From NCBI GenBank assembly GCA_963732865.1, contig CAVTBC010000003.1:310001-374000 (forward strand): a stretch of 64,000 nucleotides of DNA, read 5' to 3'. Origin of the DNA: JADLGL01 sp963732865. Its GTDB lineage: Bacteria > Pseudomonadota > Alphaproteobacteria > Rhizobiales > Kaistiaceae. Both the position numbers and the translations under genes were made by a program. This document shows, piece after piece, positions 17,378 to 27,277 of the stretch. Numbering within the stretch: position 1 is the stretch's first letter; every line of letters begins with the position of its first letter. The notes under the pieces are model-generated. The model searched no databases. It was given only the letters and a program-made list of their open reading frames with translations, and had not been told where the DNA came from.

Positions 17378-18700
17378 ATGACATCGCAGCCGAAGACGAA
17401 CAATCTCGACGCTTATTGGATGCCCTTTACCCCGAACCGCCAGTTCAAGGCGGCGCCGCGCATCTTCGTTGCCGCGGATGGTATGTATTACCGAACCGAC
17501 GACGCGCGGCAGGTGCTGGACGGCACGGGTGGCCTGTGGTGCTGCAATGCCGGGCACAATCGGCCGCGTATCGTCGAGGCGATCCAGAAACAGGCCGCCG
17601 AGCTCGACTATTCACCGGCCTTCATGTTCGGCCACCCCAAGGTATTCGAGGTCGCCTCACGCGTCACCGGCTATTTCCCCGCCGGCCTCGACCGCATCTT
17701 TTTCACCAATTCCGGGTCGGAGGCTGTCGAGACGGCGCTGAAGATCGCCAACGCCTTCCACCGCGCCAATGGCGAAGCCTCGCGCTACCGTTGGATCGGC
17801 CGCGAGCGCGGCTATCACGGCGTCAATTATGGCGGCCTGTCGGTCAGCGGCCTTGGCCCCAACCGTAAGGCCTTCGGCCCGCTGATGGGCGGCGTCGATC
17901 ATCTGCGCACGACGCATGATCTGTCGCGCAACGCCTATTCGCGCGGCCTGCCCGAGCATGGCGCCGAACTCGCCGACGAGTTGGAGCGCCTGGTGACGCT
18001 GCATGATCCGTCGACCATCTCCGCCGTGATCGTCGAACCGATCGCCGGCTCGACGGGCGTGCTCCTGCCGCCCAAGGGCTACCTCAAGCGCCTGCGCGAG
18101 CTTTGCACGAAATACGGCATCCTGCTCATCTTCGACGAGGTGATCACCGGCTTCGGCCGTCTCGGCACCCCCTTCGCGGTCGAGGCCTTCGACGTCGTGC
18201 CGGACATGGTGACAATGGCCAAGGGCCTCACCAACGGCGTCATTCCGATGGGCGGCGTCGCCGTGCAGGATCGCATCTACGAGGCCTTCATGACCGGGCC
18301 CGAGCATGTGCCCGAGATTTTCCACGGCTACACCTATTCCGGCAATCCGATGGCCGCCGCGGCGGCGGTCGGGACGCTCGACACCTATGAGGAGGAAGGA
18401 CTTCTGACCCGCGCCGCCGAGATGGCGCCGGTGTGGGAAGACGCACTGCATTCGCTCAAGGGCCTGCCGCATGTCGTCGACATCAGGAACTACGGCCTCG
18501 TCGGCGCAGTCGAGCTTGCGCCGATCGCGGGGACGCCAGGAAAACGGGCGTTCGACATCTTCCTCGCCGCCTTCGCCGACGGGCTGCTGGTCCGCGCAAC
18601 CGGCGATACGATCGCGCTTTCGCCCCCCCTCATCATCAGCGAGGCTGAGATCGGCAAGCTGACCGACATGCTGGGCGCCGTGTTGAAGCGACTGGCGTGA
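17378..18700 (+). CDS. Beta-alanine (omega-amino acid)-pyruvate aminotransferase
   Basis: A 440-residue class III PLP aminotransferase. The start LDAYWMPFTPNRQFKAAPR is the hallmark of the beta-alanine:pyruvate group. Further features are GTGGLWCCNAGHN, FFTNSGSEAVETALKIA, the Asp of IFDEVITGFGR and the PLP lysine in TMAKGLTNGVIPMGGV. It would convert beta-alanine and pyruvate to malonate semialdehyde and alanine. ATG 17378 follows GGAGG by 4 nt; ATG 17375 is possible. The stop overlaps the GTG of the next gene, a carbamoyl-amino-acid hydrolase whose product could be beta-alanine, which supports a joint role in pyrimidine breakdown. Confidence 0.9.
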   Translation: MTSQPKTNNLDAYWMPFTPNRQFKAAPRIFVAADGMYYRTDDARQVLDGTGGLWCCNAGHNRPRIVEAIQKQAAELDYSPAFMFGHPKVFEVASRVTGYFPAGLDRIFFTNSGSEAVETALKIANAFHRANGEASRYRWIGRERGYHGVNYGGLSVSGLGPNRKAFGPLMGGVDHLRTTHDLSRNAYSRGLPEHGAELADELERLVTLHDPSTISAVIVEPIAGSTGVLLPPKGYLKRLRELCTKYGILLIFDEVITGFGRLGTPFAVEAFDVVPDMVTMAKGLTNGVIPMGGVAVQDRIYEAFMTGPEHVPEIFHGYTYSGNPMAAAAAVGTLDTYEEEGLLTRAAEMAPVWEDALHSLKGLPHVVDIRNYGLVGAVELAPIAGTPGKRAFDIFLAAFADGLLVRATGDTIALSPPLIISEAEIGKLTDMLGAVLKRLA

Positions 18701-19944
18701 CGGCCCACTTCACCGACCTCCGCGTCGACGGCAACCGCCTGTGGGCGAGCCTGATGGCGATGGCCGAGATCGGGGCAACGCCGGGCGGCGGCAGCAACCG
18801 GCTGACGCTGACCGCTCTTGATGGCGATGCCCGCAATCTCCTGGCCGAATGGTGCCGCGAGGCGGGCGCGGAAGTCCGTGTTGACAGCATGGGCAATATG
18901 TTCGCCCGCCGTGCCGGTACCGAGGCCTCGCTGGCGCCGGTGATCGTCGGCAGCCATCTCGACACGCAGCCGATGGGCGGACGTTTCGACGGCGTGCTCG
19001 GCGTCCTCGCGGCGCTTGAGATTCTCCGCACGCTCGAGGACGCGGATATCGCCGCGGAGCGTTCGATCGAACTGGTCAACTGGACCAACGAGGAAGGGGC
19101 GCGCTTTGCCCCGGCGATGATCGGCTCGGGCGCGTTTGCCGGCCTGCAGGATGTAAGCCAGGCGATGGACCTGAGGGACGCGGAGGGTCTTCGTTTCGGC
19201 GACGAGCTTGACCGGATCGGCTATCGGGGCGCCGCGTCTGTCGGCGGTCGGCCGGTCCACGCCTATTTCGAACTGCATATCGAGCAGGGCCCGATCCTCG
19301 AAGACGAGGGCCTCGACATCGGCGTCGTCACGCACGCCCAAGGCGTGCGCTGGCTCGACGTCACCGTCAGCGGCGCGGCCGGCCATGCCGGCACCACGCC
19401 GATGGACCGGCGGCACGACGCGCTGGTCGCCGCGGCCGCGATGATCGAGGCGGTGACGAAAGTCGGAGCGAGCCACGCGCCGGGCGTTGGCACCGTCGGC
19501 CAGATCCGCGCCGAGCCGGGCTCGCGCAACGTCATTCCCGGGCGTGTCGTCTTTTCGGTCGACCTCCGCCATCCCTTCGCGGCAACGCTGGGGACGATGG
19601 CGGAGGAACTGAAGGCGGCGCTCCGAACCGCGGCGCGCGAGGCCGGTGTGGCGGTCGCAATCGAAGACGTCCTTCATTTCGCGCCGACCGCGTTCGACGC
19701 GGCCTGTGTCGCCGCCGTGCGAGAAGCCGCGGAAATCTGCGGCTTCGGTCACCGCGACATGGTCTCGGGCGGCGGCCATGACGCCTGCAACATCGCCCGC
19801 ATCGCCCCGGCGGCCATGGTGTTTTGCCCCTGTGTCGGCGGTGTCAGCCACACAGAGGCCGAGGCGATCACCCCGGAATGGGCGACCGCAGGCGCCAACG
19901 CTCTGCTGCAGGCAGTTCTGGCGAAAGCCGGCACCAGCGGTTAG
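18697..19944 (+). CDS. Zn-dependent N-carbamoyl-amino-acid hydrolase (beta-ureidopropionase/allantoate amidohydrolase family)
   Basis: A 415-residue M20-family amidase. The binuclear metal ligands are visible in GSHLDTQPMGGRFDGVLGV and TNEEGARFAPAMIGSGAFAG, the dimer-domain His region in YFELHIEQGPILEDEGL, and the C-terminal SGGGHDACNIA. The family covers beta-ureidopropionase, L-N-carbamoylase and allantoate amidohydrolase, which sequence alone does not separate cleanly. Because the GTG start overlaps the beta-alanine aminotransferase stop, beta-ureidopropionase (N-carbamoyl-beta-alanine to beta-alanine, CO2 and ammonia) is the best guess. No dihydropyrimidinase or dihydropyrimidine dehydrogenase lies nearby. 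Confidence 0.86.
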   Translation: MTAHFTDLRVDGNRLWASLMAMAEIGATPGGGSNRLTLTALDGDARNLLAEWCREAGAEVRVDSMGNMFARRAGTEASLAPVIVGSHLDTQPMGGRFDGVLGVLAALEILRTLEDADIAAERSIELVNWTNEEGARFAPAMIGSGAFAGLQDVSQAMDLRDAEGLRFGDELDRIGYRGAASVGGRPVHAYFELHIEQGPILEDEGLDIGVVTHAQGVRWLDVTVSGAAGHAGTTPMDRRHDALVAAAAMIEAVTKVGASHAPGVGTVGQIRAEPGSRNVIPGRVVFSVDLRHPFAATLGTMAEELKAALRTAAREAGVAVAIEDVLHFAPTAFDAACVAAVREAAEICGFGHRDMVSGGGHDACNIARIAPAAMVFCPCVGGVSHTEAEAITPEWATAGANALLQAVLAKAGTSG

Positions 19945-19954
19945 ACCGGCGCGC

Positions 19955-20785
19955 ATGCATATCTATCAATCCCCGGTCGAGGCCGACGCAGCCCTGATCG
20001 AAGCGCTCGTGCCCGCCGTCATCGAAGCAGGTGCAGCGATCCTTCGCGTCCGCGCCGAGGGGCACACGGTCGAGACCAAGGCCGATATGAGCCCGGTCAC
20101 CGCCGCGGACCGGGCCGCTGAAGCGATCATCCTGGCCGCCCTCGCCAAAGTAGCGCCGGACATCCCGGTCGTCGCCGAGGAGGAAGTGGCAGCCGGGCGC
20201 GTTCCCGATGTCGGCGGCTGTTTCTTCCTTGTCGATGCACTCGACGGGACCAAGGATTTCATTCGCGGCGGACCTGACTTCACCGTCAATGTTGGCCTCG
20301 TCCGCGACGGCCGGCCGGTGGCCGGGATCGTCGGCGCGCCCGCGTTGGACCGCGTGTGGGTCGGCACCGTCGGCGCCGGGGCACGGCGTCTCGATACCAA
20401 GACCGGCCTCTCCGAGCCGATCTGCGTACGCGAGCCGCCGGCCGACGGCATCGACGTCGTCGCCAGCCGTTCGCATCGCACGCCGGAAACCGATGAATTC
20501 ATTGCCCGATTCCCGGGATCGCGAATCGTGGCGGCCGGCTCCTCGCTCAAATTGATGCGAATTGCGGAGGGAGTCGCCGACCTCTATCCGCGGCTCGGAC
20601 CGACCTCGCAGTGGGACACCGCTGCCGGTGACGCAGTTTTGACCGCCGCGGGCGGCCGCGTTCTTGACCTTGATGGCGGCTTGCTCCCCTATGGCCCCAG
20701 CGACCGGAAAGACCTGCCCCACCCATTCCTGAACCCCTGGTTCGTCGCGACCGGTCAGGTCGACCCTTTCCCCGATCACCCTTAG
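19955..20785 (+). CDS. cysQ: 3'(2'),5'-bisphosphate nucleotidase (CysQ)
   Basis: A 276-residue Mg-dependent phosphatase of the inositol monophosphatase superfamily that removes the 3'-phosphate of PAP/PAPS. Motifs are SPVTAADRAAEAII, the metal-binding PVVAEEEVAAGR, VDALDGTKDFIRGG (DGT-D loop) and the C-terminal SQWDTAAGDAVLTAAGG. ATG 19955 is chosen at the natural N-terminus, 10 nt after the preceding stop. It lies about 1.7 kb before cysD and cysNC, which make APS and PAPS, so it may control PAP/PAPS pools for sulfur assimilation and for the sulfotransferase at 36.9 kb. Confidence 0.92.
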   Translation: MHIYQSPVEADAALIEALVPAVIEAGAAILRVRAEGHTVETKADMSPVTAADRAAEAIILAALAKVAPDIPVVAEEEVAAGRVPDVGGCFFLVDALDGTKDFIRGGPDFTVNVGLVRDGRPVAGIVGAPALDRVWVGTVGAGARRLDTKTGLSEPICVREPPADGIDVVASRSHRTPETDEFIARFPGSRIVAAGSSLKLMRIAEGVADLYPRLGPTSQWDTAAGDAVLTAAGGRVLDLDGGLLPYGPSDRKDLPHPFLNPWFVATGQVDPFPDHP

Positions 20786-20810
20786 GCTCTATCGGCGCGG
20801 CACCCCGAGA

Positions 20811-21593
20811 ATGATGGAAAGCACGACCTCACCCGTCCTGCAGGTCCAGGATCTCAACGTTTTCTATGGCCCGAAACAGGCCGTCGCCGACGTCAGTTTC
20901 GAGGTGAGGCCGGGCGAGATCTTCGGCCTCCTCGGCCCGAACGGGGCGGGCAAGACCTCGACCCTGAGCGCCATCGAAGGGCTGCTAAAGCCGAAATCCG
21001 GATCGATCCATGTCGCCGGCATCGACCTTGCCGAAGACCCGCTGCCGGCACGGGCCAATATGGGCGTTCAGCTGCAGGCGACCAGTTTCCACGCCGATTT
21101 GACCGTGGCCGAAATCATCCGCCTTTACGCCGGCCTCTATGGCCTTTCGCTGAGCGGCGCCGACATCGACGGCATTCTCGGCGAGATCCAGCTCGGCGAC
21201 GAAGCCGGCAAGCGTTTCGCCCAGCTTTCCGGCGGCCAGCAGCAGCGCGTGTCGCTGGTGATCGCGACGCTGCACCGGCCAATGCTGCTCCTGCTCGACG
21301 AGCCGACGACCGGCCTCGACCCGCAATCGCGTCGCCAGCTCTGGGCGAGGATCGAACGCCTTCGCGATTCGGGCCGCGCCATCATCCTGACAACGCATTC
21401 GATGGAGGAGGCCGAGTCGGTGTGCGACCGAATCGCGATCATCGATCACGGCACCATCCTCGTCAGCGCGCCGCCGGCCGAGCTGGTCGAGAAGTTCGCC
21501 GACGACCCACGCGTCAAGGCCGTATCGCGGGCCGGACGCGTGACGCTCGAGGACGTGTTCATCGGCCTCACCGGCAGCGAAATTCGCCCCTGA
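20811..21593 (+). CDS. ABC transporter ATP-binding protein (drug/efflux type)
   Basis: A 260-residue ATPase with Walker A GPNGAGKTS, a Q-loop, signature LSGGQQQRVS, Walker B LLLLDEPTTGLD and H-loop TTHSMEEAE. The C-terminal tail (RAGRVTLEDVFIGLTG) matches DrrA/NodI/CcmA-like exporters that pair with ABC-2 permeases. The next gene is such a permease. ATG at 20811 or 20814 are equal choices. The substrate is unknown. Confidence 0.9.
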   Translation: MMESTTSPVLQVQDLNVFYGPKQAVADVSFEVRPGEIFGLLGPNGAGKTSTLSAIEGLLKPKSGSIHVAGIDLAEDPLPARANMGVQLQATSFHADLTVAEIIRLYAGLYGLSLSGADIDGILGEIQLGDEAGKRFAQLSGGQQQRVSLVIATLHRPMLLLLDEPTTGLDPQSRRQLWARIERLRDSGRAIILTTHSMEEAESVCDRIAIIDHGTILVSAPPAELVEKFADDPRVKAVSRAGRVTLEDVFIGLTGSEIRP

Positions 21594-21649
21594 CAGGAAC
21601 GCACGGATGGAACTCGGCTCTCGCCAAACCGCAATTCCAGACGCCCTCG

Positions 21650-22378
21650 ATGCAGAAGGTGCTGGGCTCGCTGCTGCGCGCCGACTTCACGGCCATGCTG
21701 CGACGCAAACGGGCAGCAGTCATGGCGATGCTGGTGCCGGTGCTGATTGTCGTCGCTTGGCAGGACATCGCCGCCGAGTACGGCGCCGCCTTTGCCTTCG
21801 CCTCGGCGATCACCATCGGCCTCGCCGCCAACGGCCTGATGGGCTACGCCATCAGCATCGCCCGCGACCGCGACCGCGGCGTGTTTCAGCGCCTGCGGGT
21901 CGCGCCGGCCCCCGGCTGGGCGATCATGACCAGCCGCATCATCGTGCAGCTGGCGCTGATCGTCGTGACGACGCTGGCCGTGTTCGTCGCCGGCGATATC
22001 TTCGACCATGTCACGCTGACGCCCACCGAATACGTCGCTACCCTGATTGCCGCCCTGCTCTCCGGGGCGGTCTATCTGGCGCTCGGCCAGGCCGTCGTCG
22101 GCCTGATCGCTTCGGCGGAAATGGTGAACACGACGACCCGGTTCATCTACATCCCCTTCGTTCTGATCGGCGCCATGGGCGAACTCGGGGCCTTGGGCGA
22201 TGCCGTCAAGGAAATCGTCGCCTGGTCGCCCTATGGCACCGTGAAGGCCATCCTCAACGGCGCCATGGCTCCGGCTACCTGGACCACCGACACGACAATC
22301 GCACTGCTCGTCTCGGCGCTCTATGCGGCGGTGTTCCTGGCGCTGGGCATCCGCTGGTTCCGCTGGCAGGGACGCTAG
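21650..22378 (+). CDS. ABC-2 type transporter permease
   Basis: A 242-residue membrane protein, the partner of the preceding ATPase. It has about six hydrophobic spans after a short cytoplasmic lead (LLRADFTAMLRRKRAAVMAM), with the family-typical segment ISIARDRDRGVFQRLRVAP before the third span and a near-C-terminal WSPYGTVKAILNGAM. The frame is open further upstream into the ATPase gene, but ATG 21650 gives the expected start. It likely exports a small molecule, lipid or drug; nothing in the window identifies which. Confidence 0.85.
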   Translation: MQKVLGSLLRADFTAMLRRKRAAVMAMLVPVLIVVAWQDIAAEYGAAFAFASAITIGLAANGLMGYAISIARDRDRGVFQRLRVAPAPGWAIMTSRIIVQLALIVVTTLAVFVAGDIFDHVTLTPTEYVATLIAALLSGAVYLALGQAVVGLIASAEMVNTTTRFIYIPFVLIGAMGELGALGDAVKEIVAWSPYGTVKAILNGAMAPATWTTDTTIALLVSALYAAVFLALGIRWFRWQGR

Positions 22379-22525
22379 TCGAGAGCGGTGGAAAGCTGTT
22401 TCCCGCGGAGGCCTTCTCGCGCGACATTTGCGGCCATGCGGCCGCAAAGTCGGGCACTTCGTGCTTGAGGCCGAGGCGGCTCCGCCCTAGCTTGCGCCCC
22501 GCAATCCGTGAGGCCGGGATTCTTC

Positions 22526-23431
22526 ATGACGCGTCCGCTGACCCATCTGCAACGGCTGGAAGCCGAGGCGATCTTCATCATGCGCGAGGTCGCCGCCACC
22601 TTCGCCAAGCCGGTGATGATGTATTCGATCGGCAAGGATTCGTCGGTGATGCTGCATCTGGCGCGCAAGGCGTTTTTCCCCGGACCGCTGCCATTCCCTC
22701 TGCTGCACATCGATACCGGCTGGAAGTTCAAGGAGATGATCCGCTTCCGCGACGAGACGGCGAAGAAATACGGCCTCGATCTCATCGTCCACACCAATGA
22801 GGAAGGCCGCGCCAAGGGGATCAATCCCTTCGATTACGGCTCGTCCAACTACACGCAGGTGATGAAGACGGAGGCGCTGAAGCAGGCGCTGACGATGCAC
22901 GCCTTCGACGCGGCCTTTGGCGGCGCCCGGCGCGACGAGGAAAAGAGCCGCGCCAAGGAGCGCATCTTCTCCTTCCGCTCGGCCAATCATGTCTGGGACC
23001 CGAAGAACCAGCGGCCGGAGCTCTGGTCGCTCTACAACACCCGGATCAGCCCCGGCGAATCGATCCGCGTCTTCCCGCTGTCGAATTGGACCGAGCTCGA
23101 TATCTGGCAATACATCCTCGCCGAGGACATCCCGATCGTGCCGCTCTATTTCGCCGACAAGCGCCCGGTGGTGCACCGCTCCGGGCAGTTGTTGATGGTC
23201 GATGACGAACGGATGCGGCTGGAGCCCGGCGAGACGCCGGAGCTGAAGAGCGTCCGCTTCCGCACCCTTGGCTGCTATCCGCTGACGGCCGCGATCGAAT
23301 CGGAAGCGACGACACTTGAGGAGATCGTCGCCGAAATGCTGATCGCGCGAACGTCCGAGCGGCAGGGCCGACTGATCGACCACGACGAGGCCGGCTCGAT
23401 GGAGAAGAAGAAGCGCGAGGGCTATTTCTGA
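22526..23431 (+). CDS. cysD: Sulfate adenylyltransferase subunit 2
   Basis: A 301-residue PP-loop ATP sulfurylase subunit that forms APS from sulfate and ATP, with CysN supplying GTP-driven energy. The PP motif SIGKDSSVMLHLARKAFFPG, GGARRDEEKSRAKERIFSFR and the C-terminal TLGCYPLTAAIESEA are typical. ATG 22526 gives the standard start (TRPLTHLQRLEAEAIFIMRE); an in-frame GTG at 22508 would add six residues. The stop TGA shares its last base with the ATG of cysNC, so the two are translationally coupled. Confidence 0.97.
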   Translation: MTRPLTHLQRLEAEAIFIMREVAATFAKPVMMYSIGKDSSVMLHLARKAFFPGPLPFPLLHIDTGWKFKEMIRFRDETAKKYGLDLIVHTNEEGRAKGINPFDYGSSNYTQVMKTEALKQALTMHAFDAAFGGARRDEEKSRAKERIFSFRSANHVWDPKNQRPELWSLYNTRISPGESIRVFPLSNWTELDIWQYILAEDIPIVPLYFADKRPVVHRSGQLLMVDDERMRLEPGETPELKSVRFRTLGCYPLTAAIESEATTLEEIVAEMLIARTSERQGRLIDHDEAGSMEKKKREGYF

Positions 23432-25344
23432 TGGAAGGCGCCGTCACGCTCGACCGCAATGCGGTCGCCGAACTCCTGTCCGGCGAGAAGGATCAGGACC
23501 TTCTGCGCTTCCTCACCTGCGGCAGCGTCGATGACGGCAAGTCGACGCTGATCGGCCGGCTGCTGCACGATTCGAAGCGGCTTTTCGAGGACCAGCTACT
23601 GACGCTGCAGCGGGATTCGCGGAAGTACGGAACGACGGGCGGCGATATCGATTTCGCCCTCCTGGTCGACGGCCTTGAGGCCGAGCGCGAACAGGGCATC
23701 ACGATCGACGTCGCCTATCGCTATTTCGCCACCGACCGCCGCCGTTTCATCGTCGCCGACACGCCCGGCCATGAGCAGTACACCCGCAACATGGCGACCG
23801 GCGCATCGACCTCCGATCTCGCCATTCTCCTGGTCGACGCGCAGCACGGCATCCTGACCCAGACCCGCCGCCACGCCTATATCGTGTCGCTGCTCGGCAT
23901 CAGGCACGTAGTCCTGGCGGTCAACAAGATCGACCTCGTCGGCTTCGATCAGGGCCGCTTCAACGAGATCGCGGCGCAGTTCGAAGAACTCAGCGCCGAG
24001 CTTGGTTTCCGCTCCCAGACCGCCATTCCGCTCTCCGCCCGGTTCGGCGACAATGTGATCGCGCCGAGCCCCAATCTCGCCTGGTATGACGGGCCCCAGT
24101 TGCTCGATTATCTCGAGACCATCGAGGTGCGAACCGACGAGGCCGCCGCACCGCTGCGCTTCCCCGTGCAGCTGGTGAGCCGCCCGAACTCGGCCTTTCG
24201 CGGCTACGCGGGAACGATCGCCTCCGGCCGTGTCGCGCCGGGAGCGACCCTTGTTTCCGCCGCGACCGGGCAATCGGCCAATGTCGAGCGGATCGTCACC
24301 ATGGATGGCGATCTCGAAGCCGCTGAGGCCGGACTGGCAGTGACGCTGACGCTCGACCGCGAGATCGATCTGTCGCGCGGCGACCTTCTCGTCGAGGCCG
24401 GCGCGCGGCCGGAGGTCTCCGATCAGCTGGCCGCGCATCTCATCTGGATGAGCGACCAGGAAATGCTGCCGGGCCGGTCATATCTCCTCAAGTCCGGAAC
24501 GCGGACGGTCGGGGCGGCGGTGAGCGAGCTCAAGCATCAGGTGGATGTCGACAGCTTCAAGCCGCTGGCAGCCAAGACGCTCGGCCTCAACGATATCGGC
24601 TTCGGCAATCTGTCGCTGGTCGAACCGATCGCCTTCGATCCCTATGACGAGAACCGAACGACCGGCTCGTTCATCCTGATCGACCGCTTCACCAACGCCA
24701 CTGTCGCGGCCGGCATGATCCGCTTCGGCCTCCGCCGGGCGACCAATATCCACCGCCAGGCGGTGACGATCGACAAGACCGCCCGCTCGGCGGCCAAGGA
24801 CCAGAGACCGGCGATCCTCTGGTTCACCGGTCTCTCCGGTGCCGGCAAGTCGACGATCGCCAATCTGGTCGAGGAGAAGCTGCACCTCCTGGGTGCGCAT
24901 ACCTATCTGCTCGACGGCGACAATGTCCGGCACGGGCTTAACCGCGACCTCGGCTTCACCGATGCGGATCGCGTCGAGAACATCCGCCGCGTCGGCGAGA
25001 CGGCGAAGCTCTTCATCGACGCCGGCCTGATCGTGCTGGTCTCGTTTATCTCGCCATTCCGGTCGGAGCGGCGCATGGCGCGCGATCTCGTCGGCGAGGG
25101 CGAATTCATCGAAGTGTTCGTCGACATACCGCTATCGGTCGCTGAGGAGCGCGATCCGAAGGGCCTCTATCGAAAGGCGCGCGCCGGATCGATCAAGAAC
25201 TTCACCGGCATCGACAGCCCGTATGAGCCGCCGGAAAACCCGGATCTGCATCTGATGGCGGCGACCGAGACCCCGGAAGGGCTGGCCGAGCGCGTGGTGT
25301 CCTATCTCATGAGCAAAGGCTACGTGCACAAGCACCACGCCTGA
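23431..25344 (+). CDS. cysNC: Bifunctional sulfate adenylyltransferase subunit 1 / adenylylsulfate kinase
   Basis: A 637-residue fusion. Residues 1-440 are the GTPase CysN (GSVDDGKSTLIGRLLHDS, DTPGHEQYTRNMATGAS, AVNKIDLVG) that drives APS formation with CysD. Residues from about 450 are an APS kinase (FTGLSGAGKSTIANLVEEKL P-loop, DGDNVRHGLNRDLGF) that makes PAPS. The fused form, called NodQ in rhizobia, is common in this group. PAPS can be reduced to sulfite or used by sulfotransferases; the window has one at 36.9 kb. Coupled to cysD by a one-base overlap. Confidence 0.97.
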   Translation: MEGAVTLDRNAVAELLSGEKDQDLLRFLTCGSVDDGKSTLIGRLLHDSKRLFEDQLLTLQRDSRKYGTTGGDIDFALLVDGLEAEREQGITIDVAYRYFATDRRRFIVADTPGHEQYTRNMATGASTSDLAILLVDAQHGILTQTRRHAYIVSLLGIRHVVLAVNKIDLVGFDQGRFNEIAAQFEELSAELGFRSQTAIPLSARFGDNVIAPSPNLAWYDGPQLLDYLETIEVRTDEAAAPLRFPVQLVSRPNSAFRGYAGTIASGRVAPGATLVSAATGQSANVERIVTMDGDLEAAEAGLAVTLTLDREIDLSRGDLLVEAGARPEVSDQLAAHLIWMSDQEMLPGRSYLLKSGTRTVGAAVSELKHQVDVDSFKPLAAKTLGLNDIGFGNLSLVEPIAFDPYDENRTTGSFILIDRFTNATVAAGMIRFGLRRATNIHRQAVTIDKTARSAAKDQRPAILWFTGLSGAGKSTIANLVEEKLHLLGAHTYLLDGDNVRHGLNRDLGFTDADRVENIRRVGETAKLFIDAGLIVLVSFISPFRSERRMARDLVGEGEFIEVFVDIPLSVAEERDPKGLYRKARAGSIKNFTGIDSPYEPPENPDLHLMAATETPEGLAERVVSYLMSKGYVHKHHA

Positions 25345-25353
25345 GACAGGCGC

Positions 25354-27277
25354 TCAGTCGAGGATTTCGATCCGGATCGATCTGATGTCGACGGCGGTGC
25401 CGTCGCCTGGGACGCCCGGCTCGATCAGCAGATAATCATTGCCGTCGACGGTCCCCGCCGGAATGTCCCAGGTCGGCGTGATCACGCCGAAATCCGCCAG
25501 AAGCGGCGACAACCGCGGCGCCAGCGTCGACAGACCGCGGACATAGATGAAGCGGACCGCCTGCGCGGGTTGGCCGGGCGTGGCACGAGCTTCGATGACG
25601 AAGCGAACCTGATGGCCAACCAGACGGTTCGCCACCCCCGGACCGAGGACTGCCCGGGCCCCGCCCGACGTTGCGGAAGACGTGATCTGGACGTGGCCGC
25701 CGGCCGTATCGCCCTGATAATGGACGGGATTGTCTGCGCCGGCCTCGAACACGGTCGGATCGCCACCCTGGAAAACGATAATGCTATTGCCCGTGGCGAC
25801 GGCTGGATTGGCGGCGGCGGGGTTGGTATTGGCCGTCGTGGCGGCGGTGCCATCGGCCGTTGTCGAACCCGATCCGAAGAGGTGCGGCAGGAACACATAG
25901 GCTGCCCAGCCGAACACGGCGACGGCGAAGATCAGGATGGCGACAACGCCGATACGACTGCGCCGGCGGCTTGTTTTCGGTCGCCGTTGCCGCGCCTGCT
26001 CCCGCGCGGCGGCCTTGGCCTTCCGGCCACGCGGGCGCTTTGCCTTCGGCCGCGCCAATTCTTCCTCGTCGGCAAGAGCATCGAAGTCGGGCGCGTGTAT
26101 GTCGGGCTGCACCGCAAATGGCGTGGCCGCGTCTTCGTCGGCAAGATCAGGACGGGTCGGCGGTGATTGCCGCCGGCCGCGCGGAGAGCTTGGCGAAGCG
26201 ACCGCTTCCGCCGCGTCACGGGGCGGCCTCAGGTCCGAACCGCGCCGGCGGCGCCGCGCTGGCCGCGCGCCGTCTTCGACAGACGCAACCCGATCGGGGC
26301 TTGGCAGATAGAGCGCCTGCCCAGCCTGCGCCCTTTCCGGTCGGGTCGTGGGCGGCGCCAGCAACATTGGCTCGGCACGCCCTGCGGCGACACCACGCGC
26401 GTCTAACTGGCTGGCGAGTTCGGCGATGGGATCGCCCGAGGCGGTCCTGCGGCCGCGCGAATTCCTGCCGCCGCTCCGCGGCATTGGCACGCCTGGACGG
26501 CGCTTCATCTGCTTCCGGCTCGGGCAACATGTCGTCATAGGCGGCCGAACCAGGCCGCTGCCTGGGCGCCCCGCGCCGCATGCGGAACATGCCCCGCCGG
26601 CCCGCCGGCGCTGCCTGAGCGCCATCTACTCCGTCGCTGCCGTCACGAAGGTCGGCATCGATTTCCGGCTCCGGGCGCGCGCTCGGCTCGACGCGCTCAT
26701 CGTTGCGCCGACGGCGAAAGAGGCCGCGCTTGACCGGACGGGTGCCGGCGTCATCCAGCTCCGCCGCCAAGGGCGCGCTGGCCTCGCCAAAAGGCTTCGC
26801 CGCGGCGAACTGGCGGGCATCATGCCATTGGGCGCTGCCTTCGTCCCAAGCCATGTCGATGGCGGGCGAGCCCCACATCGGTTGGGGCGCGGGCGCATCC
26901 CAGGCCGGCAGCGGGCCAGCGTCCTCCACCTCGTCGGGCTCGGGCTCCGGCGCAGCCGGAGGCTCGTCTTCATAGTCATCATGTGTCGCTGCGGGCTCAG
27001 AGCGGCCGGCGTAGCGGCGCTCCCGCTGCGGTTGCGCCTCGCGCGCCTCATCATCCGCCTGCTGCTCATCCGCAACCTCCGTCTCGATGCGGTCGATTGC
27101 AGCGTCGAACGTACTGAGGCGGCTGTCGATTTCCGCTTCCGCAATGGGCGGCCTGTGGTTGCGTAATTTGCGCACCATCACTTCGCGCACATGCGCATAG
27201 ACGCGGTCGCGCTGGCCGCTGTCCGCTGCCCCGACCCGATCCAGAGCGCTACGCAGGACGGTGTAGAAGTCTGTCAT
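25354..27277 (-). CDS. Single-span membrane protein of unknown function, frameshifted
   Basis: Two abutting frames together make one protein of about 640 residues. The N-terminal frame starts TDFYTVLRSALDRVGAADSG at 27277, with a conserved helical ~65-residue head, then a long acidic/Pro/Arg disordered region. The C-terminal frame, entered near 26460, continues ASGDPIAELASQLDARG, a basic stretch, one membrane span (VVAILIFAVAVFGWAAYVF) and a ~150-residue outer beta-rich domain ending at 25354. Removing one base near 26459-26464 joins them. The head is a recognisable Rhizobiales hypothetical family; the function is unknown, perhaps envelope-related. The start is divergent from phoR. Confidence 0.75.

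Noticed and set aside
18490..19956. 488-codon minus-strand frame opposite the carbamoyl-amidase
   Set aside because: Shadow; the plus-strand gene is well supported.
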